The translations under genes were made by a program, and so were the position numbers. The notes beneath the pieces are model-generated. The model did not search any database, was not told the origin of the DNA, and was given only the letters and a program-made list of their open reading frames with translations. From Salinicoccus hispanicus (GTDB lineage Bacteria > Bacillota > Bacilli > Staphylococcales > Salinicoccaceae), in NCBI RefSeq assembly GCF_009831115.1, contig NZ_WUUK01000002.1, positions 186,001 through 250,000 of the forward strand: a DNA stretch of 64,000 nt. Reading direction: 5' to 3'. The first letter of the stretch is position 1, and every line of letters starts with the position of its first letter. Shown in pieces: positions 36,544 to 46,934 of the stretch.

Positions 36544-37337
36544 GCAGAATGAAAATGGAGCAGACTTTCGAATCACTGGGAAACGAAGGGAAAAAAGCAT
36601 TCATCGCCTATATCATGGCCGGAGACGGAGGCCTTTCGAACTTGAAGCATCAGATGCTGTCGCTTGAGGCGGCAGGGGCTTCGGTCATAGAGCTCGGCAT
36701 TCCGTTTTCCGATCCGGTAGCGGATGGGCCGGTCATCCAGGCAGCAGGCAGGCGTGCACTGGCTGAAGGTGTCACATTGAGGGGCATCCTCGCAGAACTA
36801 GCCCGGATCAAGGATGAAATTTCGATTCCGGTAGTGCTCATGACCTATGCGAACCCGGTGCTTCGTCTCGGTGCCGCCCCATTTGCAGAACTGGCTAGTA
36901 AAGCCGGAGTTTCCGGTGTCATCATGCCGGACGTGCCGCTTGAGGAAGCGGAGGAATTCAGTGGGCCACTTACAGCATACGATATCGCCATGATCCGGTT
37001 CATTACGCTGAGCAGTTCGAAAGCACGCATCAGGGAAGTGATGGAAGGGGCTGAAGGCTTCATCTATGCGGTGACGGTCAGAGGAACGACAGGCGCAAGA
37101 GATGGATTTGACGAATCACTCTACGATCATCTGGAAAGCATTTCAAAAATGAGCGATGTGCCGGTCTGTGCGGGTTTTGGCATCAGTACCCATGACCAGG
37201 CAGAGGAAGTCGGATCACACTGTGATGGTGTCATCGTCGGCAGCCGGATTGTTGAGCTGATGCAGGAGAATGACATTGATGGAATAAAGGCGCTCATCCC
37301 GGAAAGTACGGATGTTGCGATAAATGCATCAAATTGA
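36540..37337 (+). CDS. trpA: Tryptophan synthase alpha chain
   Basis: A 265-residue TIM barrel that releases indole from indole-3-glycerol phosphate for TrpB. The catalytic glutamate is in [18 protein letters not shown] near residue 52, and the aspartate in [14 protein letters not shown] near 125. The phosphate loop GFGISTHDQ is near 216. The gene overlaps trpB by 4 bases. No clear terminator lies between it and pgi. Confidence 0.96.
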   Translation: MSRMKMEQTFESLGNEGKKAFIAYIMAGDGGLSNLKHQMLSLEAAGASVIELGIPFSDPVADGPVIQAAGRRALAEGVTLRGILAELARIKDEISIPVVLMTYANPVLRLGAAPFAELASKAGVSGVIMPDVPLEEAEEFSGPLTAYDIAMIRFITLSSSKARIREVMEGAEGFIYAVTVRGTTGARDGFDESLYDHLESISKMSDVPVCAGFGISTHDQAEEVGSHCDGVIVGSRIVELMQENDIDGIKALIPESTDVAINASN

Positions 37338-37407
37338 TTGAAATGGTATTCCGGTTTTAAATACAATATAATTGTATAAGCATGGAAAAAACTTTTTGGA
37401 GGATACT

Positions 37408-38730
37408 ATGACACATATCAGATTCGATTATTCCAATGTAACGCCATTCATGAGCGAAGCGGAACTCTCCGGCCTGTCGCCGTTTGTTTCAACTGTACAT
37501 GACATGATCCATAGTGGCACAGGTGCAGGCAGCGACTATCTGGGCTGGGTGGGACTCCCGGAAAACTACGATAAGGAAGAGTTCTCCCGCATCCTGCAGT
37601 CTGCTGAAAAAATCAAATCGGATTCCGACGTACTTGTCGTCATCGGAATCGGCGGATCCTACCTGGGTGCAAAAGCGGCAGTCGAAATGCTGACGCCGAC
37701 ATTCGGCAATGATGGCCCGGAGATCGTATTTGCCGGCCATCATCTCTCAAGCCACTATATGAATGAACTGAAGGACTACCTCGGTGACAAGGACTTTTCA
37801 ATCAATGTCATCAGCAAATCCGGAACGACAACGGAACCTGCCATCGCGTTCCGTGTCTTCAAGAAACTGCTTGAAGAGAAGTACGATAATCCGGCAGAAC
37901 GCATCTATGTGACGACCGACAAGGAAAAGGGCGCACTCAATACGCTCGCCCGTGAAAAAGGATATGAAATGTTCGTCGTACCGGACGATGTGGGTGGCAG
38001 ATACTCGGTACTGACTGCTGTCGGCCTGCTGCCGATCGCTGCATCCGGCATAGACATCGAAGCAATGATGGAAGGTGCACGTGCCGCCATGGACGAGCTT
38101 CAGGAAGCGTCTTTAGAAAGCAACCCGGCCTACCAGTATGCAGTCGTCCGCAACGCTCTCTACAATAAAGGCTACGATGTGGAGATGCTGATCAATTATG
38201 ACGAACGCCTGTCCTACTTCGGCGAATGGTGGAAGCAGCTCTTCGGCGAGAGTGAAGGCAAGGACAACAAGGGCATTCTGCCGCACAGTGCAAACTTCAC
38301 AACGGATCTGCACTCGCTAGGCCAGTACATCCAGGAAGGCAGACGCATGCTGATGGAGACGGTCATCAATGTTGAAACGCCACTCAGTGACGTGACGATT
38401 GAAGCGGAAGAACAGGATCTCGATGGTCTCAACTACCTCGAGGGCATGACCGTGGACGAGGTGAACCACCAGGCCATGAGAGGTACCGTACTCGCCCATG
38501 TGGATGGCGGTGTACCGAACATGATTGTCACTGTTCCGAAACTCGATGCATACACATTCGGCTATATGGCCTACTTCTTCGAGCTTGCATGTGCGATGAG
38601 CGGCTACCTGCTCGGCGTCAATCCATTCAACCAGCCGGGTGTCGAGGCATACAAGCAGAACATGTTTGCACTTCTTGGGAAATCAGGGTTCGAGGACCTC
38701 AGAAAGCAATTGAATGACAGGCTCAAGTAA
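37408..38730 (+). CDS. pgi: Glucose-6-phosphate isomerase
   Basis: A 440-residue glycolytic enzyme interconverting glucose-6-phosphate and fructose-6-phosphate. It shows [18 protein letters not shown] near residue 82, the sugar-phosphate loop [16 protein letters not shown] near 140, and the C-terminal family signature region with [23 protein letters not shown] precedes the ATG at 37408; the in-frame extension to 37372 lacks a ribosome site. A weak promoter, TTGAAA (37338-37343)-18-TACAAT, may separate it from trp. Confidence 0.97.
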   Translation: MTHIRFDYSNVTPFMSEAELSGLSPFVSTVHDMIHSGTGAGSDYLGWVGLPENYDKEEFSRILQSAEKIKSDSDVLVVIGIGGSYLGAKAAVEMLTPTFGNDGPEIVFAGHHLSSHYMNELKDYLGDKDFSINVISKSGTTTEPAIAFRVFKKLLEEKYDNPAERIYVTTDKEKGALNTLAREKGYEMFVVPDDVGGRYSVLTAVGLLPIAASGIDIEAMMEGARAAMDELQEASLESNPAYQYAVVRNALYNKGYDVEMLINYDERLSYFGEWWKQLFGESEGKDNKGILPHSANFTTDLHSLGQYIQEGRRMLMETVINVETPLSDVTIEAEEQDLDGLNYLEGMTVDEVNHQAMRGTVLAHVDGGVPNMIVTVPKLDAYTFGYMAYFFELACAMSGYLLGVNPFNQPGVEAYKQNMFALLGKSGFEDLRKQLNDRLK

Positions 38731-38753
38731 AAATTATATAATTGATGGTAATC

Positions 38754-38784
38754 AGGCTATATTACACTGTAATATAGCCTTTAT
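38754..38784 (+). terminator. Terminator-like hairpin after pgi
   Basis: AGGCTATATTACA can pair with TGTAATATAGCCT, followed by TTTATC. The stem is A+T-rich and the T-run short. Confidence 0.55.
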
Positions 38785-38805
38785 CAGATATGCGAGGTCA
38801 TACAA

Positions 38806-39411
38806 TTGGAAGTTCAGAATCTGTTTGAGAAACTGACGACGCAGGAAGGTCTGGAATCACTGTTCGAAGATGTAGAATCACTCGGCATCATTGTCGGTTT
38901 TCTGCTTACACTTGGAGAAGCCTTCCTGCCCTTTCTGCCACTGTTCGCGATTGTCATCATCAATCTCAATTCATACGGGATTGTTTTAGGCTTTCTGACA
39001 AGCTACGCTGGTACTGTACTCGGCAGCTATCTTGTCTTTCTGACAGTCAGGTATTTTCTCAGGAAGCCGGCCCAGCGGTACATAGTCAAACACGAACGAC
39101 TCGGGAAAATGCTGAAATTCGTCGATCAGAAGGGGTTCGTCTTCCTGCTGATCCTCCTGTCCATACCATTTACTCCAAGTTCAGTCATCAATGTCATTGC
39201 GGCTTTATCGAATCTTAGAAAAAGCGTATACTTATGTATATTGGTTGTAGCAAAAGCGATCATGATTCTGCTGATGTCAGTCGTCGGATACGATATCACA
39301 TCATTTTTCACTTCACCGCTACAGTTGACCATTTCAATTGTTTTCCTGGTATTGCTTTATTTCTTTTCAAAGTGGTACCAGAGATATATCAACAGCAAAC
39401 TAGAGAAATAG
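38806..39411 (+). CDS. TVP38/TMEM64-family (DedA-like) membrane protein
   Basis: A 201-residue membrane protein with about five hydrophobic segments and the VTT/SNARE-associated domain: GEAFLPFLPLFAIVIINLNSYG near residue 37, GTVLGSYLVFLTVRYFLRKPAQRYI near 69, and FVFLLILLSIPFTPSSVINVIAALS near 111. Members are linked to lipid scrambling or flipping. The start is TTG with GAGGTCA 8 bases upstream. It directly precedes the signal peptidase gene, as in staphylococci. Confidence 0.83.
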   Translation: MEVQNLFEKLTTQEGLESLFEDVESLGIIVGFLLTLGEAFLPFLPLFAIVIINLNSYGIVLGFLTSYAGTVLGSYLVFLTVRYFLRKPAQRYIVKHERLGKMLKFVDQKGFVFLLILLSIPFTPSSVINVIAALSNLRKSVYLCILVVAKAIMILLMSVVGYDITSFFTSPLQLTISIVFLVLLYFFSKWYQRYINSKLEK

Positions 39412-39423
39412 AGGTGAAGTCGA

Positions 39424-39957
39424 GTGAAGAAGGAAATTGGTGAGTGGCTGGTCGCAATCATTGTTGCTGTCGTACTCATCGTCATTATCCGATCGTTTCT
39501 ATTCGTCTCCTATACTGTGGACGGCCTGAGCATGGATCCGACTTTTGAAGATGAGGATCGCGTGGTTGTAAATAAATTCATGCAGCACTTCAGCGAGTAT
39601 GAGACAGGGGAGGTCGTCGTCTTCCATTCGGAAGCAGGTCCGGCCTACGTCAAACGGGTCATCGGTACACCGGGAGATACGGTGACCATGGAAGACAAGC
39701 AGGTCCATGTGAACGGTGAACCGCTCGAAGAGGACTATGTTGTGCATACTGAAGATACGTACATGGATAATTTCACCCTGCCGGAGCTTGGGGTCGAGGG
39801 CGAGGCGCTGCCTGAAGGAGAATACCTCGTGCTTGGCGACAATCGGCCGGTGAGCCGGGACAGCAGGGATTTCGGTACGGTGGACGAATCGCAGATTGTC
39901 GGGGAAGTACAATTGAGATTCTGGCCACTGAACAGGATTGCAGTGAATTTTGAATAA
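39424..39957 (+). CDS. spsB: Type I signal peptidase
   Basis: A 177-residue membrane-anchored protease that removes signal peptides from exported proteins. One N-terminal helix (8-28) precedes the catalytic serine S36 in GLSMDPTF; the catalytic lysine is K77 in YVKRVIGTPGD, and box E reads GDNRPVSRDSRDFG. Both catalytic residues are present, so it is active by sequence. S. aureus has an inactive spsA just before spsB; only one copy occurs here. The start is GTG with GAGGTGAAG upstream. Confidence 0.94.
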   Translation: MKKEIGEWLVAIIVAVVLIVIIRSFLFVSYTVDGLSMDPTFEDEDRVVVNKFMQHFSEYETGEVVVFHSEAGPAYVKRVIGTPGDTVTMEDKQVHVNGEPLEEDYVVHTEDTYMDNFTLPELGVEGEALPEGEYLVLGDNRPVSRDSRDFGTVDESQIVGEVQLRFWPLNRIAVNFE

Positions 39958-39959
39958 AA

Positions 39960-39983
39960 GGGCACCCCGAGGGGTGTCTTTTG
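39960..39983 (+). terminator. Short terminator between spsB and addB
   Basis: GGCACCCC-GAG-GGGTGTC is followed by TTTTG. It is partial at best, and addB may be read through from spsB. Confidence 0.5.
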
Positions 39984-40000
39984 CATAAGGAGAGGGATAT

Positions 40001-43000
40001 ATGGGAATCAATATCTGGACGGGAATCAGTGGCACCGGCAAGACAAGCCGCATGTTCGAGGAGATCGAATCGATCACAAGCGAGGCACCGCTTGGTTCAA
40101 GCATATATATCATCACCCCGACACAGAATACGCTCAGGTATGAGAACATCATCACCAATCCGACGGATGAGAATCCCGGTGTCGGCAGCCTGCGTACAGC
40201 AGTGTTCAGCTTCGCCCGGCTGATGTGGCATGTTTTCAATGAAACGGGCCATTCCACGCGCGATGCATTGTCGGAAAGCGGACATATCATGCTGATCCAT
40301 AAGATGATGAATGAAATGAAGGCGGAATTCGATTTCTACCGTGACAGTGCGCAGTACATAAAGTTTTCGGGCAAGGTGCTCGATATGCTGAGCGAGTTCC
40401 GCTCCTACCGGGTGTCACCGGATGATTTTGAAAGGGTGGATGCACCTTCCGGGCGCGTGCAGGACAAGATGCATGACCTTGAGATCATCTACCGCAGCTG
40501 GGAAAAACGCATTACAGAGCTTCAGATCGAGGACATCAATCTGACCGACCAGTTCATCAATCTGCTGTATTCGGATACGCCCATCCGTTCACTTGAGGAT
40601 GCAGTCATCTATATCGATGGCTTCCACAACTTTACGGAAAGCGAGTTTGCGCTGATCCAGGCACTTGAAACCCGGGTCCGTGATATCAATCTGCTGCTGA
40701 CCCATCAGGGTACGAATAAGCAGCTGTTCAGAAAGACAGATGCAGTCATCGAGCGCCTGCGCTATCTCATCGGCGATGACAGATTGACATTCGAGCATTT
40801 CGGTGAGAGCTTCAGACGTTCAAACAGAAGCGGTCTGATCCAGGTTGAACGCTACTTCGATCTTGGGGAGTCGATCTACGACTACGATGGCGTCACTTTT
40901 ACAGAAGCCCCGAATACCCTTGAGGAAGTCAGTGATGTGGCACGGGAAATCGAGTCTCTCGTATTCGATGGTAAAGCATACTATACGGATATCGGTGTGC
41001 TCTACAGGGACACGAACTACGAACCGGTCATCCATTCGGCTTTCAGAAGGTTCAACATTTCCTACCATATCGACAAGAAGGTGCCGATGCATGCCCATCC
41101 CTTCGTCCAGTTCATCATGAGCCTGCTCGAATGCTATATGAGAAACTACGAATTCGGCGCCTTCATGAACGTGCTGAAGACGGGATATCTATGCGAATCT
41201 TCGGAACGGCATTATATCGACCAGCTGGAGAACTTTGCCCTCGAACGGGGTCTGAATGGCGCTGCACTGTTCGATGACGACCAGTTCCGCTACCATATGG
41301 AAGTGACCGATTCCGGAGTCAGACGGGTGGACAGAAGTGACGCCTATGCCGGCGTGATAAAGTTCAAAAATCAGGTGCTCCAAAAGCTCGAACGGATGTT
41401 CAAGGAGTTCAGGAAAGAGCAGACTGTGCGGGACTATATCGATACCATCTACAACTTTGTGCTTGAGGAAGACATACTAGACAAGCTTGCAGAAGAGATG
41501 AAGATGCTGGACGCGCGTCACGAAATCCAGACAAGGGACGAGACCGAGCAGGCCTACAACATGTTCATCCGTCTGCTGGATGATGCCTATACAGTGTTCG
41601 ATGACGAGCAGGTCTCTTTTGCGCTCTTCTATGAGACATTCATCGATGGATTGAAAAATGCTGAATTCAGCCTGTTGCCATCGACGATCGATCAGGTGAT
41701 GGTCGGGTCGCTTGACCTGTCCAAGGTGGAAAATAAAAAATACATCTTCATCATCGGTCTGAACCGCGACGTCATGCCGCGTGAGAGCCGCAATACCGAT
41801 CTCATCTCGGACGAGGAGAAGATGGTTTTCGAGAATGCCGACATCGAACTGTCGCCAAGCTCACGGACACTCAGCCAGGACGAACGCTTCGTGTTCTATC
41901 TTGGTGTGACACGCGCGACCGAAGGCCTCTATCTCAGCTGGTCTGCCACACTGCCATCAGGCGAAGTGACGAAGATCAGTCCTTTCCTCGATGAGATGCT
42001 GCCGGGAGAGGCGAGGGTGAAGAACTACGAGTACAGGCGCACGAGCGAGTACGATCGATTCAATCCATCCCGTCTCATCACTTCGGTGGAAAGCATGGAG
42101 CCCACGCTGCATCTGAAAGTGCGCGAGATGATGACGGCACCCGTCAGCGATCCTTCAGAGTTTCTCAGGCTGCCGGAGTACAGAGGATGGGTCGAGGCCT
42201 ACCATGTGCTTATGAAGGAACGCTGGCACGATGTATACCCGAGGCTCAGGCGTAACCTGACCTATGACAACCGTGCAGGTACACTGTCGCGTGAAGTGGC
42301 CGAGGCACTCTATTCAGAGGAGATGAATGCCAGTGTTTCCCGCTTCGAGTCCTTCTTCAGGTGTCCGTTCCAGCACTTCAGCAGATATGGACTGAAACTG
42401 AACATCAGAAAACCGTACCAGGTGGCGCCGCTTGAACTGGGTAACCTGTACCACGAAGTGCTGTATGATGTCGTCACAGGCCTCGACTATACGCTTGATC
42501 ATAATATGGAAAAAATACAGGCTCAGGTGACGGAATCCATCGAACGGTTCTCCCAGGCCATCCAGTTCGGCATTTTTGAGCATAGCGGCTACTACCAGTC
42601 GCTCAAATCACGCGCAAGGGATGCCATCATCAAGCTGCTCCTGTTCATGAAGGACATTGAGAACCTCGGAGAATACAGAATTGCCGATGTGGAACTTTCC
42701 TTCGGTTTCAAGGACAGTCCGATGGATGAAGTGACACTGACGAGTCATGACGGCTACGAGATCCACCTGCGCGGAAAGATCGACCGTGTCGACATGTACG
42801 AAACAGAGGCGGGCGCCTACGTCAATCTGATCGACTACAAGTCGAGCGCCAGAAGCATCTCGCGTGAAGGTGTGCTGAACGGTCTTGAGCTTCAGATGAT
42901 GACCTATATGCATGTTCTGATGACAAAGGGGCCGGCGCACTTCGGCAAGGACAGGATCATGCCGAACAGCATGCTGTTCTTCCCGGTGAAGGATCCGCTC

Positions 43001-43510
43001 CTCTCCCTTGACGATGAAGCATCGGCTGAGGACATGGCCCGCGAGCATAGGAAGCGCATGCGTCCGGATGGCGTCTTCATCAATGAGAGCGAAGCCTACG
43101 ATGCGACGCTCGATGACAGCTCGGTAGGTATCAGTGCCATGCTGTCCGGTCTCGAGGACTTCAAGGAATACGGTGACTACCTGCCGATATCAGTATCCAA
43201 AAACGGCAAGATCAATGCACGTACGAAAGGCAAATACTTCAGTCCCGAGCTGTTTGACCATTATGCCGGACGCATCATGGACATGTACCGCAATGCGACC
43301 GATGACATATATGGGGGCGAAGTGCTCGCTTCACCGATGGCGATGGATGCAGGAAACAGGCGGCTGGCATGTGAGATGTGCGATTTCAAATCGGCATGCC
43401 ATATCGATGCATTGATGAACCGGCAGGATATACGGAAAAATGAATTGAACGATGAAGCAGTCAGTCTATTTGAAAGTGAGGTGTCGATCGATGGTCCAGT
43501 GGACAGATAA
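40001..43510 (+). CDS. addB: ATP-dependent deoxyribonuclease (helicase-exonuclease) subunit B
   Basis: AddB (RexB) pairs with AddA to resect double-strand breaks up to Chi. The 1169-residue protein has an N-terminal Walker A, GISGTGKTSRM near residue 8, and a C-terminal RecB-type nuclease domain. The Fe-S cluster cysteines are C788 (FFRCPFQHF) and C1124, C1127 and C1133 (CEMCDFKSAC). A nuclease motif NLIDYKSSA is near 944. The start is ATG with GGAGAGGG upstream. It overlaps addA by 20 bases. Confidence 0.96.
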   Translation: MGINIWTGISGTGKTSRMFEEIESITSEAPLGSSIYIITPTQNTLRYENIITNPTDENPGVGSLRTAVFSFARLMWHVFNETGHSTRDALSESGHIMLIHKMMNEMKAEFDFYRDSAQYIKFSGKVLDMLSEFRSYRVSPDDFERVDAPSGRVQDKMHDLEIIYRSWEKRITELQIEDINLTDQFINLLYSDTPIRSLEDAVIYIDGFHNFTESEFALIQALETRVRDINLLLTHQGTNKQLFRKTDAVIERLRYLIGDDRLTFEHFGESFRRSNRSGLIQVERYFDLGESIYDYDGVTFTEAPNTLEEVSDVAREIESLVFDGKAYYTDIGVLYRDTNYEPVIHSAFRRFNISYHIDKKVPMHAHPFVQFIMSLLECYMRNYEFGAFMNVLKTGYLCESSERHYIDQLENFALERGLNGAALFDDDQFRYHMEVTDSGVRRVDRSDAYAGVIKFKNQVLQKLERMFKEFRKEQTVRDYIDTIYNFVLEEDILDKLAEEMKMLDARHEIQTRDETEQAYNMFIRLLDDAYTVFDDEQVSFALFYETFIDGLKNAEFSLLPSTIDQVMVGSLDLSKVENKKYIFIIGLNRDVMPRESRNTDLISDEEKMVFENADIELSPSSRTLSQDERFVFYLGVTRATEGLYLSWSATLPSGEVTKISPFLDEMLPGEARVKNYEYRRTSEYDRFNPSRLITSVESMEPTLHLKVREMMTAPVSDPSEFLRLPEYRGWVEAYHVLMKERWHDVYPRLRRNLTYDNRAGTLSREVAEALYSEEMNASVSRFESFFRCPFQHFSRYGLKLNIRKPYQVAPLELGNLYHEVLYDVVTGLDYTLDHNMEKIQAQVTESIERFSQAIQFGIFEHSGYYQSLKSRARDAIIKLLLFMKDIENLGEYRIADVELSFGFKDSPMDEVTLTSHDGYEIHLRGKIDRVDMYETEAGAYVNLIDYKSSARSISREGVLNGLELQMMTYMHVLMTKGPAHFGKDRIMPNSMLFFPVKDPLLSLDDEASAEDMAREHRKRMRPDGVFINESEAYDATLDDSSVGISAMLSGLEDFKEYGDYLPISVSKNGKINARTKGKYFSPELFDHYAGRIMDMYRNATDDIYGGEVLASPMAMDAGNRRLACEMCDFKSACHIDALMNRQDIRKNELNDEAVSLFESEVSIDGPVDR

Positions 43511-46500
43511 ACAGCTTGAAGCAATTGAGTACGAAGGGTCGGATGTCCTGGTCGCAGCTGCTGCAGGCAGCGGAAAGACGACGGTCCTGGTCGAACGGAT
43601 CATCCGGCGGGTGCTTGACGGACGCTACGGCATCGATGGTGTATTCGTCGCCACCTTCACCAATATGAGTGCGAGGGACATGAAGGATAAGATCGAAAAG
43701 GCACTGCGGGAAGCCTACCAGGAGAAGCGGGACCCGGATATCTACAACGAAATGCTCAAATTGAAGGAAGCCCATATCTCCACACTGCACAGCTTCTGTC
43801 TGCATCTGATCCAGATGCACTACAACACCATCGGCCTGTCGCCTGATATGCGGACGCTTGGAGATGTCGAGATGAAGATCCGTCTCGATCAGGTCATCTC
43901 GAATGTGCTTGAATCATACTACTCGGAAGGGGAAGAGGGCTTCAATACACTCGCCATGATGCTCTCGACCGACAAGAACAATGACGGTCTGCTGAACACG
44001 GTCCGCGACCTGTACTATACCGCAGTGGCAAGTCCCGACCCGCGTGGTTATCTGTCGCGCAATATCGACCAGTATCACAATACGGCGCATCTGCAGTCGA
44101 TTCTCGATGCCCATGACCACAATATAAAGCTGAAGCTCGATGCGCTGGTGAATGACGTCAATCTGCTCCGCGGCCACTATAACACCGTAACGCACAGCTC
44201 AATCAAGGATACACAGGTCCGCGACGCATTCGATGCACTTACGGCGCTTGATCAGACGGTCATGCAGTCGATGGAGGCGAACCGGAACGGTGTACCCGTC
44301 GAACTGCCGCCGTTTGGACTCAAGGACGGACGGACCGCATTCATCAAGAATATCGAGGACCCGGATGCCAAAACACAGCTGCTTGCGCTGCAGAACCGGG
44401 TGAAGAAGCGGTATATGGAAATAAAGGATGCACGTAACTATACGATTGAAAGTGTCGCGCAGGAAATGTCGCCGATGAACGGGCCGAGCAATACGTTGAT
44501 CCATATCGTCACTGACGTCATCGAGCGTTTCCAGAATCAGAAGCGCTCGCGCAATGAAATGGACTTCTCCGATTACGAGCACTATGCACTGGCCATCCTG
44601 AATGCTGAAGATGGGGCAGTAAGAAAGCTGTACCAGAGCCGCTTCAAGGAAGTCATGATTGATGAGTACCAGGATATCAACCGGGTCCAGGAAGCGATCA
44701 TCCAGTCTCTTAAAACCGGTGATGAAGCGACAGGCAACCTGTTCATGGTGGGCGATGTCAAACAGTCCATCTATAAGTTCAGGCAGGCCGATCCGTCACT
44801 TTTCATCGAGAAGTCCGAACGCTTCGGTGCACCTCACAGCGGCAGGCTCATCAGCCTGAATCATAACTTCCGTTCCCGCGGGGAAGTGATCGATCTGACC
44901 AATGCGGTATTCGAACGCATCATGGACAAGGAGGTCGGGGAAGTGGAGTACGACGAGACCCACCAGCTTGTCCAGGGCAACCATCTGGATGCCCCGCCCC
45001 TGAAATCGGAATGCCATATCATCGATGATGCCGAGAGTCGCGGAGATGATGCCGAAATACTTCATATTGCACAAGTAGTGAAGCAGCTCAGGAAGAAAGG
45101 GGCCGACTACAGTGATATCGTCATCTTGACACGCAATACGAGAGATAACGAAGCCTATCGCAAACTGCTGTCTGAAGCGGAGCTTCCGGTGTTCGTCAAT
45201 AATCGTTCCGGCTATCTGGATACACTCGAGATCCGGACGATGATCAGCATACTGTCCATCGTCGATAATCCACTCCAGGATGACCACCTTGTCGGCACCA
45301 TGAGGCTGCCGATGTTCAACTTCACCGAAAACGACATTGCGCATATCCGTGCGGTCTCGGACTGCGACTACATGCATGAAGCACTGGTGCAGTACGAAGG
45401 TCCGGCGCTCGTCATGAAGAAGATCGAGGAGTTCATGGATACACTCGGTACACTGCAGTCCTATGCAAGATACATGAGCGTGCCGGAGCTGATTGATGAA
45501 ATCTACGTGGAGCTTAACATTGTCGAGTACTTCGCGGGATTGAAAGGCGGACTGACCCGTCGTGCCAATCTGAACGGATTCATCGAAAAGGCCATCGAAT
45601 TCGAAAAGATGTCGCATCTTTCATTATATGAGTTCATTGCGTACATCCATCGCATGATCCAGGATGGACAGGATTTCGGTGAGGAGAATACAGTTTCCGA
45701 TGACGCCGATACGCTGCGTGTCATGACAATACACGCATCCAAAGGACTGGAATTCAGCTACGTCATCTATGCCGGTCTGTACAGGCAGCTGAACATGATG
45801 GATCTGATGAAGAAGGTGACCATCCATCCGGATGCGGGCATCGCCTTCAAGAGCTTCTTACCCGATAATCAGGTCATCCTGCCGAGCATCCATGGTCAGG
45901 TGGTGCGCCAGATGATCCAGCAGGAGCGGATCAGCGAGGAGATGCGCCTCGTCTATGTTGCGATGACGCGCGCCATCGACCAGCTGATCATCCCGCTTGT
46001 CTACAAAACCGAGATGACGGAGAAGTTCACGTATGAGGGAGGCAAGGTCCACGCCGACGACCGCCTGTCGATTCGCAGCATCCAGGATCTGCTGGCACCT
46101 GTGCTCGTCAATACACCGATGGAGGCGCTCCAGATCCACCATGTTGAAGAGGTCGAAGCGGAGCCCCAGGCAATCCAGCACACCTCACTGGCCGACATTG
46201 AAGCGATGAAAATAGGCGAAAACCAGCTGCTGAAAGAACGAATCCTCTATCGCTATCCGCACATGAAAGCGACAGAGACGGTGTACAAGGAGTCGGTGAC
46301 GGAGATCAAACGGCGGAACGAGACACCGCCTGACGACAGTGCAATCATCCGGCACGACCGGACGCCGAATTTCAGAGCACCGAACTTCCGCAACGATACA
46401 ATGGATGCACCGGTCTTTGGTACGATGATGCACCAGATGATGATGCATCTGCTCAACCGTTATGACGATTTCCGCAAGCTCGAAGATGAGGCGAAAGGCT

Positions 46501-46934
46501 CATACATTGAACGGATGATCATGGAGCAGACTTCGGACGACCCGCTGATCACAGAAGAACACCGGACGCAGATGATCCGGAACATTCATAAATTTCTCGG
46601 TGATGGTACGATGCACAGCCTGCTGGAACAACAGCGCTCGATCCATACCGAAATACCATTCATCATGAACCAGAAAGCCATCGGCTATTCGGACTTCGAT
46701 CTCCAGATGGTGCAGGGCATCGTCGATGCACTGCTTGAAATGGATGATGATTTCGTCATCATCGACTACAAGACCGACCGCGTCCAGCATACCGGGCTGA
46801 CGGAAGCGGATCTGATCGGTCGGTACAGCACCCAGATGGATATATACAGACGGTCGCTGATGCAGGCGCTGCAGAAAGATGTTACGGTATATCTATATTT
46901 CTTTGACTATGGAGCGATCAGATTTGATAAATGA
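43491..46934 (+). CDS. addA: ATP-dependent helicase/nuclease subunit A
   Basis: AddA (RexA) is the UvrD-like 3'-5' helicase and second nuclease of the AddAB complex. In 1147 residues it has Walker A AAAGSGKTTVLVERI near residue 20, Walker B IDEYQDINRVQ near 388, motif III VGDVKQSIYKFRQADP near 420, motif V TIHASKGLEF near 747, motif VI YVAMTRA near 826, and the nuclease motif IIDYKTDRV near 1095. GTGAGGTG supports the ATG at 43491 inside the end of addB, so the subunits are translationally coupled. Confidence 0.96.
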   Translation: MVQWTDKQLEAIEYEGSDVLVAAAAGSGKTTVLVERIIRRVLDGRYGIDGVFVATFTNMSARDMKDKIEKALREAYQEKRDPDIYNEMLKLKEAHISTLHSFCLHLIQMHYNTIGLSPDMRTLGDVEMKIRLDQVISNVLESYYSEGEEGFNTLAMMLSTDKNNDGLLNTVRDLYYTAVASPDPRGYLSRNIDQYHNTAHLQSILDAHDHNIKLKLDALVNDVNLLRGHYNTVTHSSIKDTQVRDAFDALTALDQTVMQSMEANRNGVPVELPPFGLKDGRTAFIKNIEDPDAKTQLLALQNRVKKRYMEIKDARNYTIESVAQEMSPMNGPSNTLIHIVTDVIERFQNQKRSRNEMDFSDYEHYALAILNAEDGAVRKLYQSRFKEVMIDEYQDINRVQEAIIQSLKTGDEATGNLFMVGDVKQSIYKFRQADPSLFIEKSERFGAPHSGRLISLNHNFRSRGEVIDLTNAVFERIMDKEVGEVEYDETHQLVQGNHLDAPPLKSECHIIDDAESRGDDAEILHIAQVVKQLRKKGADYSDIVILTRNTRDNEAYRKLLSEAELPVFVNNRSGYLDTLEIRTMISILSIVDNPLQDDHLVGTMRLPMFNFTENDIAHIRAVSDCDYMHEALVQYEGPALVMKKIEEFMDTLGTLQSYARYMSVPELIDEIYVELNIVEYFAGLKGGLTRRANLNGFIEKAIEFEKMSHLSLYEFIAYIHRMIQDGQDFGEENTVSDDADTLRVMTIHASKGLEFSYVIYAGLYRQLNMMDLMKKVTIHPDAGIAFKSFLPDNQVILPSIHGQVVRQMIQQERISEEMRLVYVAMTRAIDQLIIPLVYKTEMTEKFTYEGGKVHADDRLSIRSIQDLLAPVLVNTPMEALQIHHVEEVEAEPQAIQHTSLADIEAMKIGENQLLKERILYRYPHMKATETVYKESVTEIKRRNETPPDDSAIIRHDRTPNFRAPNFRNDTMDAPVFGTMMHQMMMHLLNRYDDFRKLEDEAKGSYIERMIMEQTSDDPLITEEHRTQMIRNIHKFLGDGTMHSLLEQQRSIHTEIPFIMNQKAIGYSDFDLQMVQGIVDALLEMDDDFVIIDYKTDRVQHTGLTEADLIGRYSTQMDIYRRSLMQALQKDVTVYLYFFDYGAIRFDK

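Noticed and set aside
31096-46926. The same short string GGAGCGATCAGATT before two TTG starts (about 31098 and 46915).
   Set aside because: Only 14 bases, half of it a ribosome site; most likely chance.
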